Of a stretch of DNA of 64,000 nucleotides, positions 1 through 9,630 are shown piece by piece. A model generated the notes under the pieces. It did not search any database. It saw only the letters and a list, made by a program, of their open reading frames with translations, and was not told where the DNA came from. Source of the stretch: Dokdonella sp. (GTDB taxonomy: Bacteria > Pseudomonadota > Gammaproteobacteria > Xanthomonadales > Rhodanobacteraceae); NCBI RefSeq assembly GCF_019634775.1, contig NZ_JAHCAS010000002.1, positions 372,001 to 436,000 on the forward strand, written 5' to 3'. Each line of letters begins with the position of its first letter. The first letter of the stretch is position 1. The position numbers and the translations under genes are program-made.

Positions 1-1
1 G

Positions 2-367
2 CAGATCTTCCTGGTTGCGCCGACGACCACCGATGCTCGCCTAGCGGCGATCCGCGCGCGTGCACGCGGCTTCATCTACTACGTCTCGTTTGCCGGCATC
101 ACCGGCGCCGACCGACTCGACCCCAAGGCGGTGCGTGCGCGCATCGCGCACATCCGCGCGGGTGGTGACATTCCGGTCGCGGTCGGCTTCGGCGTGCGCG
201 ATGCCGCGACCGCGGTCGCGGTCGGCGAACTGGCGGACGCCGTCATCATAGGCAGCGCGCTGGTGGCGAAGCTTGCCGAAGCGAAGGACGCCGCCGCCGC
301 GGCGACCATCGCGCGCAACACGTTGGCGCCGATCCGCGCGGCGCTCGATGCCATGCTGCCGACATGA
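2..367 (+). CDS. trpA: tryptophan synthase alpha subunit, C-terminal part
   Basis: Last 121 codons of the subunit that cleaves indole-3-glycerol phosphate to indole and glyceraldehyde 3-phosphate in the TrpAB complex (cytoplasm). The frame is open to the left edge, so the N-terminal half lies outside the window. Recognisable family blocks are FLVAPTTTDARL, GFIYYVSFAGITGA (loop 6 region), VAVGFGVRDA and VIIGSALV near the end. It stops at TGA 365-367, 61 bases before accD on the same strand; trpA-accD adjacency is common in proteobacteria. Identification is firm; only the truncation by the window edge limits it. Confidence 0.95.
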   Translation, partial: QIFLVAPTTTDARLAAIRARARGFIYYVSFAGITGADRLDPKAVRARIAHIRAGGDIPVAVGFGVRDAATAVAVGELADAVIIGSALVAKLAEAKDAAAAATIARNTLAPIRAALDAMLPT

Positions 368-428
368 ACACGAACGATGCGGGGCGCCGCGAAACCATGC
401 CCCACATCATTGACCGGAGCGCTTCACG

Positions 429-1292
429 ATGAACTGGTTGCAGAAACTCATGAGTCCGCGCATCCGCACGCAGAACGCAGGCAAGGGCAAGGTTCCCGAA
501 GGTCTGTGGGAGAAGTGCGATGGTTGCGGTGCCGTGCTGTACGGGCCCGAACTCGAGAAGAACCTCATGGTCTGCCCGAAATGCACGCACCATCACGCCA
601 TTGGCGCGCGCAAGCGTCTCGTGGCGCTGTTCGATGCAGGCAGCGCGAGTGAGGTTTTCGGCGAGCTCGAGGCTGTCGACGCGCTCAAGTTCAGGGACAC
701 GAAGAAATACAAGGATCGCCTGGCCGCCTCGCAGAAGCAGACCGGTGAAAGGGATGCACTGCTTGCCATGCGTGGTGCGCTCAAGGGCCGCCCACTTGCT
801 GCTTGCGCCTTCGAGTTTGCCTTCATGGGCGGCTCGATGGGCTCGGTCGTCGGCGAGAAGTTCACGCGCGTGGCCGAACTTGCGCTGGCCGAACGCATGC
901 CGATGGTCTGTTTCTCGGCGACCGGCGGTGCACGCATGCAGGAAGGTCTGTTCTCGCTCATGCAAATGGCCAAGACCTCGGCCGCGCTGGCGCGCCTGCG
1001 CGCGGCTGCAGTGCCGTTCATCTCGGTGCTCACCCACCCGACCACCGGCGGCGTGTCGGCGAGTTTTGCCATGCTCGGCGAGATCAACATCGGCGAGCCA
1101 AAGGCCTTGATCGGCTTCGCCGGTCCGCGCGTGATCGAGCAGACCGTGCGCGAGACCCTGCCGGAGGGCTTCCAGCGTTCGGAGTTCCTGCTCGAACACG
1201 GTGCTCTCGACCTCATAGTCGATCGCCGCGAGATGCGCGACCGCCTCGCCGATCTGTTCAACCTGCTGATGAAGCAACCGCGCGCGGCGTGA
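429..1292 (+). CDS. accD: acetyl-CoA carboxylase carboxyltransferase subunit beta
   Basis: 287-aa beta subunit of the carboxyltransferase half of acetyl-CoA carboxylase. With AccA it moves CO2 from biotin on AccB to acetyl-CoA, giving malonyl-CoA for fatty acid synthesis. The N-terminal zinc ribbon is complete (Cys30, Cys33, Cys49, Cys52 in CDGC...CPKC), followed by the crotonase-like core with GGARMQEG and [11 protein letters not shown]. Length matches the family (E. coli about 304). The ATG at 429 begins [10 protein letters not shown], the usual AccD opening. It follows trpA on the same strand and is convergent with ispB. Confidence 0.97.
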   Translation: MNWLQKLMSPRIRTQNAGKGKVPEGLWEKCDGCGAVLYGPELEKNLMVCPKCTHHHAIGARKRLVALFDAGSASEVFGELEAVDALKFRDTKKYKDRLAASQKQTGERDALLAMRGALKGRPLAACAFEFAFMGGSMGSVVGEKFTRVAELALAERMPMVCFSATGGARMQEGLFSLMQMAKTSAALARLRAAAVPFISVLTHPTTGGVSASFAMLGEINIGEPKALIGFAGPRVIEQTVRETLPEGFQRSEFLLEHGALDLIVDRREMRDRLADLFNLLMKQPRAA

Positions 1293-1311
1293 CGGCGGAG
1301 TACCCGCTCGG

Positions 1312-1333
1312 GCCGCGCCGAGTCCGGCGCGGC
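1312..1333. terminator. GC-rich hairpin between accD and ispB, possible bidirectional terminator
   Basis: Perfect 9-bp inverted repeat GCCGCGCCG / CGGCGCGGC separated by 4 bases, just after the accD stop in a convergent intergenic gap. No T-tract follows on either strand, so intrinsic termination is uncertain. Confidence 0.35.
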
Positions 1334-1449
1334 GTGACTGCGGTATCGATGACCTGGGCGAGGCGACCGATGTGGAGCAGGGACGGCCGCGGCTGAGGGC
1401 GCGCGCAGCGAGGTTGCCGCGGTGGCGCCCTTGCATCGGCCCGGACGGT

Positions 1450-2457
1450 TCAGGAACTGCGGTCGACCGAGTAGTCGGCAAGCACGGCCAGCGCCTCGCG
1501 GGCGGGTGAGGCGGGCAGGGCTTCGAGGGCCGATTTGGCTGATCTCGCATAGGCCTGCGCGCGGGCCTGCGCGTAGTCGATCGCGCCCGAATGGCGGATC
1601 GCCTCGACGATGTTGTCGAGCGAATCGACGCCGCCGCTCTCGATTGCGCGGCGCAGGCTGGCGGCCTGTTCGGGCGTGCCGTGGGTGATCGCGTGGATGA
1701 CCGGCAGGGTTGGTTTGCCTTCGGCGAGATCGTCGCCGATGTTCTTGCCGAGCGTGTCGGCATCGGACACGTAGTCGAGCACGTCATCGGCGATCTGGAA
1801 CGCGTAGCCGAGGTCCATGCCGAAGCGTGCGAGGGCTAGTTCCTGCGTTTCGGGCAGGCCGGCCAGCACGGCGCCGAGACGCGCGGCGGCGGAGAACAGC
1901 ACGGCGGTCTTGCGTTCGATGACATCGAGATAGGCACGCTCGGTCGTATCGGCGTTGCCGATGTTGAGCAGTTGCAGCACCTCGCCCTCGGCGATGCGGT
2001 TGGTCGTGTCGGCAAGGATGCGCATGACGCGCATGCTGTCGATCGCGACCATCATCTGGAACGAGCGCGAATAGAGAAAGTCGCCAACCAGCACGCTCGC
2101 CGCATTGCCCCACAGTGCGTTGGCCGTCTTGCGGCCGCGACGCAGGTCCGATTCATCGACGACGTCGTCGTGCAACAGGGTCGATGTATGGATGAACTCG
2201 ATCAGCGCGGCGAGCGGAACATGCTCCGCGCCGGTGTAGCCGGCTGCCTGGGCGGCGAGCAGGTGCAACATCGGCCGCAGGCGCTTGCCGCCGCTGTGGA
2301 TGATGTGCTCCGAGATCTGGTTGATCAGCACGACGTCGGAGGCCAGGCGCGTGCGGATCAGCGCGTTGACGGCCTGCATGCCGGGGGCAGCAAGCGCCTG
2401 GACGTCGGCGATCGTGCGCACGGCGGTGGCGTCTGCGAGGGAGGTCGATGAACTCAA
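1450..2457 (-). CDS. ispB: octaprenyl (all-trans polyprenyl) diphosphate synthase
   Basis: Class I trans-prenyltransferase extending farnesyl diphosphate with isopentenyl diphosphate to make the ubiquinone side chain. Both aspartate-rich motifs are present: DDVVD (residues 97-101 from the chosen start) in [15 protein letters not shown], and the second in QIADDVLDY; the GGKRLRP substrate-binding block is also seen. Start uncertain: no ATG lies at the expected place. TTG 2457 gives 335 aa; GTG at 2421 gives 323 aa, aligns better with E. coli IspB and is equally possible. Divergent from ssb. Confidence 0.92.
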   Translation of the reverse strand: MSSSTSLADATAVRTIADVQALAAPGMQAVNALIRTRLASDVVLINQISEHIIHSGGKRLRPMLHLLAAQAAGYTGAEHVPLAALIEFIHTSTLLHDDVVDESDLRRGRKTANALWGNAASVLVGDFLYSRSFQMMVAIDSMRVMRILADTTNRIAEGEVLQLLNIGNADTTERAYLDVIERKTAVLFSAAARLGAVLAGLPETQELALARFGMDLGYAFQIADDVLDYVSDADTLGKNIGDDLAEGKPTLPVIHAITHGTPEQAASLRRAIESGGVDSLDNIVEAIRHSGAIDYAQARAQAYARSAKSALEALPASPAREALAVLADYSVDRSS

Positions 2458-2655
2458 GAGCGGATTCCGTGGAGCGGACGCGCGCAGTATAGCCGCCCGC
2501 GCCACGACCCCGGTCGCGGGTGTCGGCGGCTGGCATGGGAATCGACGTTTTCCTACAACACGGCGGGACGACGGCCGGCAGCAGGGGAGGGTGGGGTCTG
2601 GTGTATCCTCGCCGCCCATCACGCACGATCGCGGCGAAGAAACGAGGACTCCAGC

Positions 2656-3159
2656 ATGGCACGCGGCATCAACAAGGTCATCATCGTCGGCAACCTCGGC
2701 GCGGACCCCGAAACGCGCTACACGACCAGCGGTTCGGCGATCACGAACATCCGCGTGGCCACGTCGGAGAACTGGAAGGACAAGCAGACCGGCGAGAACC
2801 AGGAACGCACCGAGTGGCACCGTGTCGTCCTGTTCGGGCGCCTCGGCGAGATCGCCGGTGAATATCTCAAGAAGGGCCGGCAGGTCTACATCGAAGGCTC
2901 GCTGCGCACCAACAAGTACACCGACAAGGATGGCATCGAGCGCTACACGACCGACATCGTCGCCAACGAGATGCAGATGCTTGGTGGCGGTGGCGGTGAA
3001 GGGGGCGGTTACAACCGCGACCGTGGCGAGCGCGGTGGCGGTGGCGGTGGCGGGCACGACCGTGGCGCCCCGTCGCGCGCCACGCAATCCGCACCGCCGC
3101 ATGCGTCGGCTACACCCCTGCGCAACGATCCATTCGACGACGACGAAATTCCGTTCTGA
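2656..3159 (+). CDS. ssb: single-stranded DNA-binding protein
   Basis: 167-aa SSB that coats single-stranded DNA in replication, repair and recombination. The N-terminal OB fold opens [19 protein letters not shown] and continues through [18 protein letters not shown] and [13 protein letters not shown]. It is followed by a Gly/Arg-rich linker (residues about 115-150) and the acidic tip DDDEIPF that recruits partner proteins. Start chosen at the ATG after the AACGAGGACTCC ribosome-binding region. Length and all landmarks are normal for a proteobacterial SSB. Divergent from ispB with 198 bases between. Confidence 0.98.
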   Translation: MARGINKVIIVGNLGADPETRYTTSGSAITNIRVATSENWKDKQTGENQERTEWHRVVLFGRLGEIAGEYLKKGRQVYIEGSLRTNKYTDKDGIERYTTDIVANEMQMLGGGGGEGGGYNRDRGERGGGGGGGHDRGAPSRATQSAPPHASATPLRNDPFDDDEIPF

Positions 3160-3165
3160 CGCCCG

Positions 3166-3262
3166 GAACGGGGAATGGTTGAAGCGACAAGGCGCAAGCG
3201 CCTCGATGCTCCGCTTCGGCCATTCCCTGTCCCCCTTTCCCCATTCCCCGCTCTTCCCCCTC
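3166..3262. repeat. intergenic G-rich inverted repeat (GGGAATGG family), copy 1
   Basis: Between ssb and mgtE. A left arm with GGGGAATGG and a right arm with CCATTCCC followed by CCCCATTCCCC flank a GC-rich loop. The same degenerate unit (GGGAWTSGGGAWTGG) recurs at about 25.2, 26.8, 28.1, 29.6 and 58.8 kb, always at gene ends. No ORF or known element was recognised in it. Confidence 0.6.
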
Positions 3263-3420
3263 CCGGCCTCCGCGGCCAGGCGTTATCATGCGCCCCCGCC
3301 GATCGTGGCGGCCGCCAGGCATCCCGTCATGGACATTCCGAGTAGAACCCCTCGCCGGTTCACCCCGATCCTGACCGATTGATCCCTGCCGGGCGCCCGT
3401 CCTGCAGGACGGAGCGCACG

Positions 3421-4866
3421 ATGAGCGACATCGAAACCAGCACGAAGCCGGCCACACCGCTGCAGGGGCACCTTGCGCGCGTGTCCGAGATGCTGCGCCG
3501 GCACCATCTGGTCGAGGATCTCGCGCAACGCCAGTCCGGTACGGATCAGGAAACCGACGACGACCTGATTCATCGCCAGCACGTGGAGGAACTGCAACGC
3601 GAGATCGATGCGCTGCACCCGGCCGACGTCGCGCGCATCCTCGAGGCGCTGCCACCCGAGGACCGTCTGAGCGTCTGGAACCTGGTCAAGGCCGATCGCG
3701 ACGGTGAGATCCTGCTCGAAGTTTCCGATGCCGTGCGCGAGTCGCTGCTCGCCGACATGGACGCGCCGGAAATCCTCGCTGCTGCCGAGCAGCTCGATGC
3801 CGATGAGATCGCCGACCTTGCCGAGGATCTGCCCGAGGACGTGGTCGACCAGCTCATGCAGCGTCTCGACGCGCCCGAGCGCGAGCAGCTGCGTTCGGCG
3901 ATGTCCTACGAAGACGACCAGGTCGGCGCGATCATGGATTTCGAGATGGTCACGATCCGCGAGGACGTGAGCCTCGAGGTCGTGCTGCGCTATCTGCGCC
4001 GCCTCAAGGAACTTCCCGAGCAGACCGACAAGCTGTTCGTCGTCAACAAGGATCATGTGCTGACTGGGGTGCTGCCGTTGAAGTGGCTGCTGGTCAACGA
4101 TCCAGCGCGCGAGGTCAGCGAGGTCATGGCCGCCGACGCGAACACGTTCCGGCCCGAGGACGACGTGTTCGACACCGCGCAGGCCTTCGAGCGCTACGAC
4201 CTCGTCTCCGCGCCGGTCGTTGATGCCGAGGGGCGGCTGGTCGGGCGCCTGACCATCGATGCCATGGTCGACGTCATCCGCGAGGAAGGCGACGCCGAGG
4301 CCCTGAGTCGTGTCGGCCTGCGCGAGGACGAGGACATCTTCGCCTCGGTCTGGCGTTCGCTGCGCAACCGCTGGACCTGGCTGGCGATCAACCTCGTCAC
4401 CGCCTTCCTCGCCTCGCGCGTCATCGGCCTGTTCGAGGGCTCGATCGAGAAGCTCGTCGCGCTCGCCGCGTTGATGCCGATCGTCGCCGGCATCGGCGGC
4501 AACTCCGGCAACCAGACCATCACCATGATCGTGCGTGCGCTCGCGCTCGGTCAGGTCAGCCCCGAGGGGGCACGACGCCTGTTGCGCAAGGAAGCCGGTG
4601 TTGCCCTGCTCAATGGCGTCATCTGGGGTGGCGTGGTCGGCCTGGTCGCCTGGCTGCTGTACGGCAATCCGGCGCTCGGTCTCGTCATGACCGCAGCCAT
4701 GACCCTCAATCTGTTGCTCGCCGCGGCGATGGGCGTGGTCATTCCGATGACCCTTGAGCGCTTCGGCCGAGATCCGGCCATGGGCGCCAGCGTGATGATC
4801 ACGGCGATCACCGACAGCGGCGGCTTCTTCATCTTCCTCGGTCTCGCCACGATTTTCCTGATGTGA
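3421..4866 (+). CDS. mgtE: MgtE-family magnesium transporter
   Basis: 481-aa inner-membrane Mg2+ channel/transporter. The order fits MgtE: acidic helical N domain (about 20-150), two CBS domains (about 160-290), then five membrane helices in the last 170 residues. Signature blocks [14 protein letters not shown] and a [11 protein letters not shown]...TDSGG pore motif are intact. Start chosen at ATG 3421 ([10 protein letters not shown]) because it follows GGAGCGCACG; an in-frame upstream codon at 3379 would add an unlike-family extension. No M-box-like leader was identified. In related genomes mgtE lies next to ptsI, as here. Confidence 0.95.
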   Translation: MSDIETSTKPATPLQGHLARVSEMLRRHHLVEDLAQRQSGTDQETDDDLIHRQHVEELQREIDALHPADVARILEALPPEDRLSVWNLVKADRDGEILLEVSDAVRESLLADMDAPEILAAAEQLDADEIADLAEDLPEDVVDQLMQRLDAPEREQLRSAMSYEDDQVGAIMDFEMVTIREDVSLEVVLRYLRRLKELPEQTDKLFVVNKDHVLTGVLPLKWLLVNDPAREVSEVMAADANTFRPEDDVFDTAQAFERYDLVSAPVVDAEGRLVGRLTIDAMVDVIREEGDAEALSRVGLREDEDIFASVWRSLRNRWTWLAINLVTAFLASRVIGLFEGSIEKLVALAALMPIVAGIGGNSGNQTITMIVRALALGQVSPEGARRLLRKEAGVALLNGVIWGGVVGLVAWLLYGNPALGLVMTAAMTLNLLLAAAMGVVIPMTLERFGRDPAMGASVMITAITDSGGFFIFLGLATIFLM

Positions 4867-4900
4867 GTGGCGGCCACGTCATGATTCCGGAGAGTGTCCG

Positions 4901-5248
4901 ATGAACGAACTTCCCCCTTGCCCGCAATGCGGCTCCACCTACAGCTACGAGGATCGCGGCTTGCTCGTGTGCCCCGAGTGCGCCCATGAATGGTCGCCCG
5001 GCACGATCGCTGAAGGTCCGGTCGAAGACGTTGCGCGCATCGTCAAGGACGCCGTGGGCAACGTGCTGGCCGACGGCGACAGCGTGGTCGTGATCAAGGA
5101 TCTCAAGGTCAAGGGCTCATCGAGCGTGGTCAAGGTCGGCACCAAGGTGCGCAACATTCGCCTCGTCGATGGGGATCACGACATCGACTGCCGCATCGAT
5201 GGCATCGGTCAGATGGGGCTCAAGTCCGAGTTCGTGAAGAAGGCATAG
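4901..5248 (+). CDS. yjdM: YjdM/PhnA-family zinc-ribbon protein
   Basis: 115-aa member of the small family once called PhnA. An N-terminal zinc ribbon (CPQCGS ... CPECAHEW) precedes the conserved C-terminal block [25 protein letters not shown] (split here: [13 protein letters not shown] and [11 protein letters not shown]). Length is as in E. coli YjdM (111 aa). The molecular role is not settled: despite the old name the family is not phosphonoacetate hydrolase. It follows mgtE by 34 bases and may be cotranscribed; it is convergent with ptsI. Confidence 0.9.
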   Translation: MNELPPCPQCGSTYSYEDRGLLVCPECAHEWSPGTIAEGPVEDVARIVKDAVGNVLADGDSVVVIKDLKVKGSSSVVKVGTKVRNIRLVDGDHDIDCRIDGIGQMGLKSEFVKKA

Positions 5249-5280
5249 CCGCCCCGCAGGCACGGCAGAGGAGGGGTTCG

Positions 5281-7038
5281 CTATGCCGATGTCGTCACCG
5301 CCGGCAGCTCCACGCGCATTTGCCCGAGCAGGTCCGCAATGCGCTCGCGGCTGGTGGCGCGCAGCAGTTTCGGCGCGAGCCTGCGCAGGACGCTGCGGTC
5401 CAGCGCGTTGATCCTTTCGCGCACCTCGAGCAGGGCGCGCGGGTGCATGCTGAACTCGGTCAGGCCGAGCGCGAGCAGCAGCGGCGTGAAGACAGTGTCG
5501 CCGGCCATTTCGCCGCACATGGCCACGGGTTTTCCGGCACGCCCGCCGGTGGCGATGATCTGCGCGAGCAGGCGCAGCACGGCCGGGTGCAGCGGGTCGT
5601 AGAGGTCGCCAAGCGCGTCGTTGCCACGGTCGACCGCGAGCGTGTACTGGATCAGGTCGTTGGTGCCGATCGAGACGAAGTCGAGCATGCGGATCATGCT
5701 GGGCAGGGCGATCGCCGCGGCTGGCACTTCGATCATCGCACCGAGTTCGAAGTGATCGGCGATCTCGTGGCCCTGCGTGCGCAGGTCTTTCGCGCAGGCA
5801 CGCAGTTCGCGACGCACAGCCTCGATCTCCTCGACGCAGGACACCATCGGCACGAGGATGCGCACGGGGCCATAGCCGGTGGTGCGCAGGATGGCACGCA
5901 GCTGCGTGCGCAGCAGGCCAGGCACGCGCAGCGAAAGGCGCACGCCGCGCACACCGAGCGCGGGGTTCGGTTCCTCGCGCAGGGCGAGTCCGGCGTTGTC
6001 GATCTTGTCCGCGCCGAGATCGAGCGTACGGATCGTTACCGGTAGGCCCCCCATGCCGAGCACGACATCGCGGTAGGCCAGAAACTGCTCCTCCTCGGTG
6101 GGCACTTCCCTGCGCTGCAGGAACAGGAACTCGGTGCGGTAAAGGCCGATGCCGGCGGCGCCGTTGGCACGCGCCTGGGCGACGTCGGCGGTCATCTCGG
6201 CATTGGCGTGGAGATTGATGGCGACACCGTCGATGGTGCGCGTCTCGACCGTGCGCAGGCATTCCAGGCGCTGGTCGTGCTGGGCCGCTTCGCGTTGCCA
6301 GAGCCGATAGCCGGCAAGGTCCTGGGCAGTCGGGTGGACGATGATCTCGCCACGATCACCATCGACGAGCACGAGATCGCCGTCCTGTACGTGCGAAAGC
6401 GCCTCGTGCGCACCGACCACCATGGGCAGACGCAGCGAACGTGAGAGGATCGCGCTGTGCGACAGGGTGCTGCCAGCGGTCAGGACGAAGCCGAGCACGC
6501 CATGCTCGGCCAGCGGCACGAGCTCGGATGGGGCGACCGTGTCGCTGACCAGGATCTCGCCGACGCGAGAAGCGAGCTTGCGTTCCTCGATGCTCGATTC
6601 CCGACTCAGCGCACCCTGCACGCGGCCGATGACGTGTTCGATGTCCTCGCGGCGACTGCGCAGGTAGGGGTCGTCCATCGCCTCGAACACGGCGACAAGA
6701 CTGTCGCGCTGGAGCTTCAGGGCGGCGCTGGCATGCATTCGACCCTGGCTGACGAGATCGCGCAGGCCATTGACGAACTCAGGATCGGCCAGGATCAGGC
6801 TGTGCGCGTCGATGAACTCGGCGACTTCGCGCGCCAGCGGTCCGCTCAGCTTGTCGCGCAGCGTGCGCAGTTCGGCGCGGGCATCGGCCAGGGCGTGCTC
6901 GAGGCGGGCCAGTTCGGCGGCGATGTCCGCCTCGTCGAGGCGCGTCTCGTCGACGAGAAACCGGCTGGGTTGCTCGAGGCGAGCACGCCCGAGCGCCTTG
7001 CCGCGCGAAGCTCCGCTGCCGGTCAGTACGAGTCGCAC
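5281..7038 (-). CDS. ptsI: phosphoenolpyruvate-protein phosphotransferase (PTS enzyme I)
   Basis: 585-aa enzyme I that autophosphorylates from PEP and hands the phosphate to HPr. Phospho-histidine His194 sits in TLSHSAILSRSL. The PEP-binding TIM-barrel blocks LYRTEFLFL, GTNDLIQYTLAVDR and the active-site Cys in VAMCGEMAGD are present. There is no N-terminal GAF domain, so this is the PtsI rather than the PtsP form. Its partners ptsH and the mannose-type EIIA lie about 10 kb away at 17.4-18.1 kb on the same strand, whereas related genomes usually keep them adjacent. Confidence 0.96.
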   Translation of the reverse strand: MRLVLTGSGASRGKALGRARLEQPSRFLVDETRLDEADIAAELARLEHALADARAELRTLRDKLSGPLAREVAEFIDAHSLILADPEFVNGLRDLVSQGRMHASAALKLQRDSLVAVFEAMDDPYLRSRREDIEHVIGRVQGALSRESSIEERKLASRVGEILVSDTVAPSELVPLAEHGVLGFVLTAGSTLSHSAILSRSLRLPMVVGAHEALSHVQDGDLVLVDGDRGEIIVHPTAQDLAGYRLWQREAAQHDQRLECLRTVETRTIDGVAINLHANAEMTADVAQARANGAAGIGLYRTEFLFLQRREVPTEEEQFLAYRDVVLGMGGLPVTIRTLDLGADKIDNAGLALREEPNPALGVRGVRLSLRVPGLLRTQLRAILRTTGYGPVRILVPMVSCVEEIEAVRRELRACAKDLRTQGHEIADHFELGAMIEVPAAAIALPSMIRMLDFVSIGTNDLIQYTLAVDRGNDALGDLYDPLHPAVLRLLAQIIATGGRAGKPVAMCGEMAGDTVFTPLLLALGLTEFSMHPRALLEVRERINALDRSVLRRLAPKLLRATSRERIADLLGQMRVELPAVTTSA

Positions 7039-7207
7039 CTGGTGGATGGTCCATTCCGCTGGTCCTGGGCGGCATCATAGCCACAAGGTGTGTCGAGCGG
7101 GGGCCGGGCACGCCGCCCAGGGCCGTGGGCAGCCGATGCCGCGGAGGGATCTGCACGGCGCAGTCGCTCGCCGGGTGGGCCGTCGTGCGCGGGGCGTACG
7201 TGCATGG

Positions 7208-7213
7208 CATAAT
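7208..7213 (+). promoter_or_regulatory. candidate -10 element for yajC-secDF
   Basis: CATAAT lies 62 bases before the yajC ATG in the divergent ptsI/yajC gap, in otherwise very GC-rich DNA. No convincing -35 box was seen at the expected spacing. Confidence 0.3.
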
Positions 7214-7274
7214 CCGCGACCTTTTTCGGGTGCCTGGATCTCGTGTCCGGCACCGCGCAACCCTTGGAGCCACA

Positions 7275-7604
7275 ATGGATTTTCTCATCAGTTCCGCGCA
7301 TGCCCAGGACGCAGCCGCCGCCGCACCGAATCCGCTGGCCTCGTTCCTGCCCCTGATCATCATCTTCGCGATCTTCTATTTCATGCTGATCCGGCCGCAG
7401 ATGAAGCGCGCCAAGGAGACGCGCGCGATGATCGCGGCGCTGGCCAAGGGTGACGAGGTGGTCACGGTTGGTGGCATCGTCGGCCGCATCGAGGAAATCA
7501 CGGACTCGTTCGTCACCCTGGAGATCGCTGACAAGGTCAGCATCAAGGTGCAGCGCAACGCGATCAGCGCGGTGCTGCCGAAGGGCACGCTCAAGCAGTC
7601 TTGA
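7275..7604 (+). CDS. yajC: Sec translocon accessory protein YajC
   Basis: 109-aa bitopic inner-membrane protein that associates with SecDF-SecYEG. A single hydrophobic segment (about 25-45) contains LPLIIIFAIFYFMLIRPQ, whose LIRPQ end is the family signature, followed by a cytoplasmic domain with GDEVVTVGGIVGRI. Start chosen at ATG 7275 (MDFLISSAHAQ) after TTGGAGCCACA; upstream in-frame codons would add an unlike-family leader. It heads the yajC-secD-secF cluster. The queA-tgt genes that often precede it are absent here. Confidence 0.96.
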   Translation: MDFLISSAHAQDAAAAAPNPLASFLPLIIIFAIFYFMLIRPQMKRAKETRAMIAALAKGDEVVTVGGIVGRIEEITDSFVTLEIADKVSIKVQRNAISAVLPKGTLKQS

Positions 7605-7617
7605 AGTCCGGCCGCGT

Positions 7618-7640
7618 GGTCCCGATACAGCATCGGGACC
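7618..7640 (+). other. hairpin between yajC and secD
   Basis: Perfect 9-bp inverted repeat GGTCCCGAT / ATCGGGACC with a 5-base loop, 14 bases after the yajC stop. No T-run follows, so it may stabilise the yajC transcript end or attenuate rather than terminate. Confidence 0.4.
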
Positions 7641-7743
7641 CGCGTGGCACGCATGCGCGGCTCCGGGGCAGGCCACGTTCCTCCCGCGCATCCCGGTCTT
7701 GCTCCGTTCTTCCCGTCATTGGCATCCACCCGGATCCTTCCGC

Positions 7744-9612
7744 ATGAATGATTACCCCCGCTGGAAACACGCGCTCGTCCTGCTCGTGACCCTGGCTGGC
7801 CTCATCTACGCACTGCCCACGCTGTACCCGAAGCAGCCGGCCGTGCAGATCCTGGCCAGCAAGTCGAGCGTCGTCGTCGATGAGGCGCTCAAGGAAAAGG
7901 CCTTGCAGGCCCTGCAGACGCGCAACATCGAATTCGAGAGCGTCGAAGTGAAGGAGGAGCGCCTGCTTGCGCTGTTCCCGAACACCGATACCCAGCTCGC
8001 CGCCTCGAGTGCATTGCGCGAGGATCTGGGTGACGGCTACACGGTTGCGCTGAATCTTGCGTCGACCGTTCCCGCGTGGCTGCGCACGATCGGCGCCAAC
8101 TCGATGCCGCTCGGCCTCGACCTCCAGGGCGGCGTGCAGTTCCTCATGCAGGTCGATCAGAAGAGCGTGCTCGACATGCAGGAGCAACGCTATGTCGACG
8201 ACATCCGCGGCCTGCTGCGCGACCGCAACGTACGCAACGCCTCGGTCAACCGTACGCCCCAGGGAATCGTCGTGCAGACGAAGGGGGTCGAGGACCGCGA
8301 CACGATTGCCGCGGCGATCAACCGCGACCTGAGCACCGAGCTGCTCGTCATGGACGGCAACGTGATTGGCGACCAGGCCACGCTCAACGTGACGGTACGC
8401 CCGGAGCGTCTCCGCCAGATCGCCGACGAGACGATCAAGAGCAACGTTGGCACGCTGCGCAACCGCGTCAATGAACTCGGCGTCGCCGAGCCGGTGATCC
8501 AGCAGCAGGGCAGCAGCCGCATCGTCGTCGAGCTCCCGGGCCTGCAGGACACTGCCAAGGCGAAGGAACTGCTCGGCGCGCAGGCCACCCTTGAGTACCG
8601 AGCGGTTGACGAGAGCGTCAACCCACTCGAGGTCGAGCGCACCGGCATCGTGCCTCCCGATTCGCGCCTGTACCACTTCAAGGACGGCCGCCCGGCCGTG
8701 CTCAAGAAGAAGGTCATCGTGACCGGCAACGAGCTGGTCGGCGCGACCAGCATGCCCGATCCGCAGACCGGGCAGCCGGCCGTCTCGGTGACCCTCAACG
8801 AGGCGGGTGCGCGCAAGATGCTCGACTTCACCACGCAGAACCTCAAGAAGGGCATGGCCGTGGTCTTCGTCGAGCGTACGCCCGAGGTGAAGATGGTCGA
8901 TGGCAAGGAAGTGCGCACTGCCAAGATCACCGAGGAAGTCATCAGCCTGGCCACGATCCAGGGCGTGTTCTCGAAGAAGTTCCAGACCACCGGCCTGGAA
9001 AGCATGGCCGCGGCCTCCGAACTCGCCCTGCTGCTGCGCGCCGGCTCGTTCGCCGCGCCGGTCGATATCGTCGAGGAGCGCGTCATCGGTTCGAGCCTCG
9101 GTGCCGACAACATCCGCAAGGGCGTGCTCGCCGTCATCGTCGGCCTCACCCTCGTGGTCGTCTTCGTCGGCATCTACTACAAGCTGTTCGGCGTCATCGC
9201 CGACCTTGCCCTGATGATGAACCTCGTCCTGCTGGTGGCCATCCTCAGCATCTTCCAGGCCACGCTGACCCTGCCCGGCATTGCCGGCATCGTGCTCACG
9301 CTTGGCATGGCCATCGACGCCAACGTGTTGATCTGTGAACGCATCCGCGAGGAACTGCGCAATGGCGTGACACCGCATACCGCGATCCGCGCCGGGTACG
9401 AGAAGGCCTGGGCGACGATTCTCGACGCCAACGTCACCCACCTCATCGCAGCGGTCGCCCTGCTCGCATTCGGCTCCGGTCCGATCAAGGGCTTCGCTGT
9501 CACGCTAACCGTCGGCATCCTCACGTCGATGTTCACCTCCGTCACCGGCACGCATTCGCTGGTGTCGCTGATCTTCGGCCGCACGGCCAAACTCAAGGCC
9601 TTGCCGGTCTGA
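7744..9612 (+). CDS. secD: protein translocase subunit SecD
   Basis: 622-aa inner-membrane subunit that with SecF uses the proton gradient to pull exported proteins into the periplasm. An N-terminal membrane helix is followed by the periplasmic P1 region, opening with GLDLQGGVQFLMQVD. A C-terminal bundle of five helices carries GTLGMAIDANVLICERIREEL-type sequence (here TLGMAIDANVLICERI), the conserved transport motif. Start at ATG 7744 (MNDYPRWKHA) gives the normal family N-terminus; longer in-frame readings overlap yajC. secF follows after 18 bases. Confidence 0.97.
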   Translation: MNDYPRWKHALVLLVTLAGLIYALPTLYPKQPAVQILASKSSVVVDEALKEKALQALQTRNIEFESVEVKEERLLALFPNTDTQLAASSALREDLGDGYTVALNLASTVPAWLRTIGANSMPLGLDLQGGVQFLMQVDQKSVLDMQEQRYVDDIRGLLRDRNVRNASVNRTPQGIVVQTKGVEDRDTIAAAINRDLSTELLVMDGNVIGDQATLNVTVRPERLRQIADETIKSNVGTLRNRVNELGVAEPVIQQQGSSRIVVELPGLQDTAKAKELLGAQATLEYRAVDESVNPLEVERTGIVPPDSRLYHFKDGRPAVLKKKVIVTGNELVGATSMPDPQTGQPAVSVTLNEAGARKMLDFTTQNLKKGMAVVFVERTPEVKMVDGKEVRTAKITEEVISLATIQGVFSKKFQTTGLESMAAASELALLLRAGSFAAPVDIVEERVIGSSLGADNIRKGVLAVIVGLTLVVVFVGIYYKLFGVIADLALMMNLVLLVAILSIFQATLTLPGIAGIVLTLGMAIDANVLICERIREELRNGVTPHTAIRAGYEKAWATILDANVTHLIAAVALLAFGSGPIKGFAVTLTVGILTSMFTSVTGTHSLVSLIFGRTAKLKALPV

Positions 9613-9630
9613 CGCCGGAGGAGAACGTTC

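Noticed and set aside
246..1787. 513-codon open frame on the minus strand over accD
   Set aside because: Antisense shadow of accD and its flank; no family features, Arg/Ala/Pro-rich as expected from high-GC DNA read in the wrong frame.
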